In this document: piece after piece, positions 60,238-64,000 of the stretch
Numbering within the stretch: position 1 is the first letter of the stretch
How the letters are laid out: every line of letters begins with the position of its first letter
Origin: Nymphaea colorata
Lineage: Eukaryota; Streptophyta; Magnoliopsida; Nymphaeales; Nymphaeaceae
Length of the DNA stretch: 64,000 bases
Reading direction: 5' to 3'
Assembly (NCBI RefSeq): GCF_008831285.2
Contig: NC_045142.1
Coordinates: forward strand, 10,907,952-10,971,951
Position numbers and translations under genes: made by a program
The notes under the pieces: model-generated
Databases searched by the model: none
Told to the model about the DNA's origin: nothing
What the model saw: only the letters and a program-made list of their open reading frames with translations

Positions 60238-61846
60238 AGATGCAATACTCAACTTATGCGAATGTGATTCTTAACTTTGTGTGCAGTTTGTTCAAAAATC
60301 TGGTTGAATTTTTTAAATTGTTTAATGAATGCAAGCTCTGCTTGGTCAGCGATATTATCAATGACCCATCATATTTAAGTGCTGGAAAAAAAAATTTATG
60401 TTTCGTTATATAAGTTTGTTATTTTCGGATTCTATTGGGTCACACTATACGATAATAATAAAACTCAAATTTGCAGTAGTATTTCTTTCATTAGTCAGAG
60501 TAGTAACTTTTTTTTTTTTTTCATCTTTTCAGCAACCTTTGGCGCACTGATGGGCATGACCATAATGAACGAAGTTTTTTTAGTAGATAAAGATACAAAA
60601 GTGCAGAGCACACTGAATCAACATGCCAAGCCTTTGATTTTGATCAGTTGAATAAAAATTTCAGTTTGTGAAAACTAGATACTAGATAAAATTATGGATA
60701 GATTTTTTTTGGTTTTATATAAATTTTGTGTGTCATTGGACACTTTATAGTAATTTTTGTAATAAAATTTTATTTTTGTCAAAACTCTTTATTAGTTTTA
60801 TTTGAAATTGATATATTAAATTGGTGAGTTTGTGTAAATGTAACATATACCAATGAAATCATTACCTGTATACATACCAGTGCTACGGGTGGAAATCAAC
60901 ATTTATACAGCTACTAATTTATCTTTGTGCTTGGGGCAATGATGCAGCTGGTGAAGCGCGTCAATAGCTGGTTGAAAATTTACAGCTATTAATTTCACGC
61001 GTATGGTCTCTCCACACAAACGTCCCGCTGTCCATACTAGTGGAAGTGTTCACTGGGTACCGGTGAGGTAGCTCACTTACACATAATGAAATGTTCATTC
61101 TGAATCTAGTATTTTGTAGACCACTATAATCGAAATAGAAAAAAAAAATTATTGCTAACTTTAGGTTTTAGGCTTGCTCAACATATAAAGGAAAAAAATT
61201 ACAAACATACAATGATACACAATTTGAATAAACCAAGTCTGCTTTGTATAATTCGATTAATAAACTTATCATTTAACAATTACATCCATTTATCAATGAC
61301 TACAACATTCTACTTCAGATATCCAAAGTCCAAACAGGTTAGTTCAAAGGAAATTAGATTGTGATGTTCTAATGAATTAAATTTAATGAATCCTTAAATT
61401 GAGTATTTTCTAAAACCTCCACAACATTTACAATTACTACAATTCTTTATCTACAATCCAACTACATTAAATCACAGTTCAAAATCAAGTCGTAATTTTA
61501 AAATAGTCAGGTTATCACTCCAAGTAATATCAGATATTTGACTTTAGAAATCACATTTTTATGGTTAAAATAAAAAAAAAAATATTTCACAAATCGATTT
61601 TCCAGTACCTAATGCAATAGTTTTTGCCAGTGGCAAAGCAAAGTACAAATATTTATAGGCAGCTCCCCAATCCATACCTCCCATTTCATTTCAACAATAT
61701 GCCGGGACCAATCGTGTGGGATGCCCCCTGACTTGGCTGTCTCCCTATGCTAACTTATGCTGTGACTAGTTCTTATATTTTTATTAGTCGAGTGAAGACT
61801 GATCCTCATTTTAATTACGGGTTCTCGTTGCCCAAAGCTGGTATAT
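60238..61846. other. Intergenic, no gene recognised
   Basis: AT-rich spacer. Frames such as 60379-60651 and 61152-61364 are rich in Phe, Ile and Asn, as expected of non-coding AT-rich DNA. Confidence 0.5.
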
Positions 61847-62300
61847 TATGTGCACCACCTGCAAAACTCTGCCTTAAAAGTTAAGCCTTGTAAGAATATC
61901 ATGAAGAATCTAAAGCGACTTATAAGGCGGTTGACTAAGTGATAGATTGTCATTGTTCTTGACTATTTAAGACTAGAACCGAAGCTACTGGTAGTGAATT
62001 TGAATCAAACAAATTAGAATCCCAAGTTTAATATGAGAGTAAGTTGGGTTATTACAATGGTATCAGAGCCGGTCCAGCACTCCGATGTGGGTCGCACATG
62101 TGCAGATGCGTGTACCTTAAGGGGTGGATTAAAACACATTGCTTTAAAAAGTTTAGCTTCATGTTTATAAATTTTGAGGACTTATAATCAAGTAAATCAA
62201 GTAATAGATTGTCTTATAATCGAGTAAATCAAGTAATAGATTGTCTTGATTTCTACCTTTTTAATTTAAGAACCCATGCTACAGGGGTGGGGACTGCAAT
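61847..62300 (+). mobile_element. TRIM-like element (tiny LTR element, no genes)
   Basis: TGGTATCAGAGC at 62058-62069 is an initiator tRNA-Met PBS directly after a terminal CA (62055-62056). 48 bases later comes a purine tract (TAAGGGGTGGA, about 62117-62127). Sequence before the PBS (GATAGATTGTC, ACTATTTAAGACTAGAACC, GAAGCTAC) returns after the tract in altered form (AATAGATTGTC, AATTTAAGAACCCATGCTAC), so two LTR-like copies of about 170-210 bp flank an almost empty interior. A 40-bp piece is doubled in the right copy. Outer limits are approximate. Confidence 0.6.
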
Positions 62301-63270
62301 CCACTATTTTGGAAGTCTGAGCTTGGGGAGAGTAGCTGGTTTGTTACACGACCACCCTTAAGGGTCTGCTTGGTAATGCGAACAGAATCATGCATCCATT
62401 ACATAAAACAGTGCTACATGAATACAATTTGCTACTACTCTCATTATCAAACAACCCTGGTCATAGTATTTTATGATTCTGCTTTATTATTTGAGAAACA
62501 TTTGTGAAATAGTTTGTCACTGTTCTTATTGCCAATGGGTCCACAAGGAACCTCCCTTTCCCATAAAAGATTGAAAGTGGAAAAAGATAAAGTCTTCATA
62601 ATGTCCATCAGAAATAGCTAAGCTGCCCCACCATGGGTTGGTGCATATGTGTCGGCACACGGGGATGGCGCGCGTAACACGGCATATGGCCTGGAGATGG
62701 TTATATGCACTTTTCGCTAATACACACTGGCTAGATTAATATTATGCTGATGCAACTCTTTAATTAACACTATTAGCTTGCTGCTGCTGCTTCTTATCAG
62801 CAACATGACAAAATTCTCAATGTTTAACTATTTCATCATTTCATTTTATACTCCACCAAGGAAAATGGTGTTATTCTCCTGTCCTTTTCATGGCAACTCC
62901 AGACAAAACCGCTTCCAGAAATGCACTCTTTCACCATCCAATTTTTACATACCAACCGCCATATACTGACCAACTCAGTTTTCAGCTCAAAAAAACAAAA
63001 TCTTTACATTGAGGAAAAACAGAGTAAACTTTAAAGGGTAAAGACAGTACAGGTATATGCAAAACCATGTACGCAGTGCCATATACAACAAAAGAAACAG
63101 AGGATGGCCCATAGTACTCCCCATTCTCATCCAATAAAAGAACAATCCAAGCACAAGGGATGATAAGATGCATAGAGAGGGAAGAAGACAAGAGAAAGGA
63201 ATTCGGAGGGTAGAGGTCAAAAAAAAGGGAAAGAATAGAACAAATAAAGAAAGAAAAAGCAAGGGAGGGA
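62301..63270. other. Intergenic and likely 3' UTR of the CASP-like gene
   Basis: The stretch next to 63270 should be the 3' UTR of the minus-strand gene. The frames at 62982-63262 are hydrophobic by chance and unsupported. Confidence 0.4.
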
Positions 63271-63462
63271 TCAGATGTAGGTCTGCCTGCTCAGCTTGAA
63301 GCCGGAAACGAGAGAAGAGGCGGCGAGGAAGGCGAAGGCGAAGAACGACATGCTGATGGCTGCCGACGACATGTCCGTGAAGGCATTGTCGTTGTTCTCC
63401 CGGAACCTGTTTGTCTGGGGAACCGCTGCCGACGATGCTGACAGCAGCAGATACGCCATTAC
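63271..63462 (-). CDS. CASP-like membrane protein, last exon (partial)
   Basis: The exon starts after an AAG acceptor at 63465-63463 and encodes 63 residues plus stop. It begins VMAYLLLSASSAAVPQTNRF and continues NDNAFTDMSSAAISMSFFAF and ends SGFKLSRQTYI. This is the fourth transmembrane segment and C-terminus of the CASP-like (UPF0497) family: a conserved YLL-SA-S stretch, a polar loop, then a Phe/Ala-rich helix and a short basic tail. CASPs form membrane scaffolds, as in the Casparian strip; for CASP-like members the role is less certain. The upstream exons with the first three membrane segments lie beyond 64000. No lesion is visible. Confidence 0.9.
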   Translation of the reverse strand, partial: VMAYLLLSASSAAVPQTNRFRENNDNAFTDMSSAAISMSFFAFAFLAASSLVSGFKLSRQTYI

Positions 63463-64000
63463 CTTCATAAGCATCAATCCATTAATAATAAAAATAATAA
63501 TCTCATTAAATTAATTTACTCCAGTGTGCTCAAAATCTTATTTAGACGAGAGGAAGGAAAAATGAATTAAAAATGGCACGCGAGAGCATTTTTCATGTAA
63601 CCCCATGTAGTCTCTAGCTCTCATCGAGACAACATCTTGCTAATTTTTTAATTCTTTCTTTTCAAACTAGTGGAAATTAGTTGTTTGTTTTCTTAATATA
63701 GAAGCAGAGAACATGCATATTCGTCACAACTGGTATTGCCAATTCCCCACGAACCGTATCGGCCAACAGCAGCTCGGTTCACATAATGAAAATATGATAT
63801 CTGCTTTTTATATCAGGGAAGTTGGGGCAGAGCTAGTTAGAAATTCTGGTCAAGGAATACTAGATATAAAATTTTAATTTTTAAAGAACATTGATGCGTA
63901 AATGAAAAAAAATTATTCAGAAACATCAATATAAAATGGAAAATTTTGTTAAGAGTCCATGCGAGGAATTTGCCCACACGTAGCCCACCTGCCTCCACCC
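63463..64000 (-). other. Intron of the CASP-like gene
   Basis: It should be intron, since the exon at 63271 starts with an acceptor and no preceding CASP exon is recognisable before the edge. A GGCAG/GTGGGC at 63981-63991 on the minus strand could be the upstream donor, but only about 10 exon bases would be visible. Confidence 0.45.

Noticed and set aside
63981-64000. Upstream exon of the CASP-like gene at the window edge
   Set aside because: A possible donor (CAG/GTGGGC) exists, but too few bases remain to test for the family.

Overview
This is nuclear DNA of a flowering plant. It is AT-rich and gene-poor, with long spacers, microsatellites and nested transposable elements. The genes have short GT-AG exons and belong to plant families. 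Nothing in the window fixes the species.

Host genes. (1) Two copies of a heavy-metal-associated isoprenylated protein (HIPP-type HMA) gene lie on the minus strand. One runs off the left edge (exons 1-2 at 267-462). The other is complete (15439-16314, 110 residues, CxxC metal site, CAIM prenylation box). They come from a segmental duplication that also copied about 2 kb of upstream DNA (1-2215 against 15790-18770). (2) An ERD15-like gene with a PAM2 motif lies on the minus strand (29603-30276). Its single intron appears to be GC-AG, and its promoter has a TATA box and an ABRE. (3) The last exon of a CASP-like membrane protein is at 63271-63462, minus strand. (4) A decayed ribosomal protein uS19 (RPS15) copy that keeps an intron is at 33387-33672, minus strand.

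Mobile DNA, left to right. A Ty1/copia element (7728-12934, minus) has both LTRs, PBS and PPT but broken ORFs. A PIF/Harbinger-like MITE (14045-15066) has a purine-only minisatellite expanded inside it. Several hAT-like relics rich in GAGCTCGAG-type words lie at 19141-19580, 20383-20727, 23903-24782 and near 34000-34204. A truncated copia pol is at 26770-27440. Two members of a GTACGGGTGC-rich MITE family are at 32393-32757 and 37776-38360.

The centre (35.5-51.8 kb) is a nest. A plus-strand L1-type LINE is split by a non-autonomous CACTA element (36034-41243), which itself carries one of the MITEs. The same LINE is split again by a 5680-bp hAT element (42712-48391) with a perfect 8-bp target duplication. 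That hAT carries a broken transposase and, behind it, exon fragments resembling an ArfGAP (AGD14-like) gene. A second full-length LINE (54490-60222, minus) has a perfect 15-bp target duplication. A TRIM-like element with an initiator-Met PBS lies near 62.06 kb.

No complete novel system was found. The best lead is the gene-capturing hAT element. The HMA tandem pair, the probable GC-AG intron and the purine-expanded MITE are the next most useful observations. Family names come from recognising motifs by eye, without a database search.
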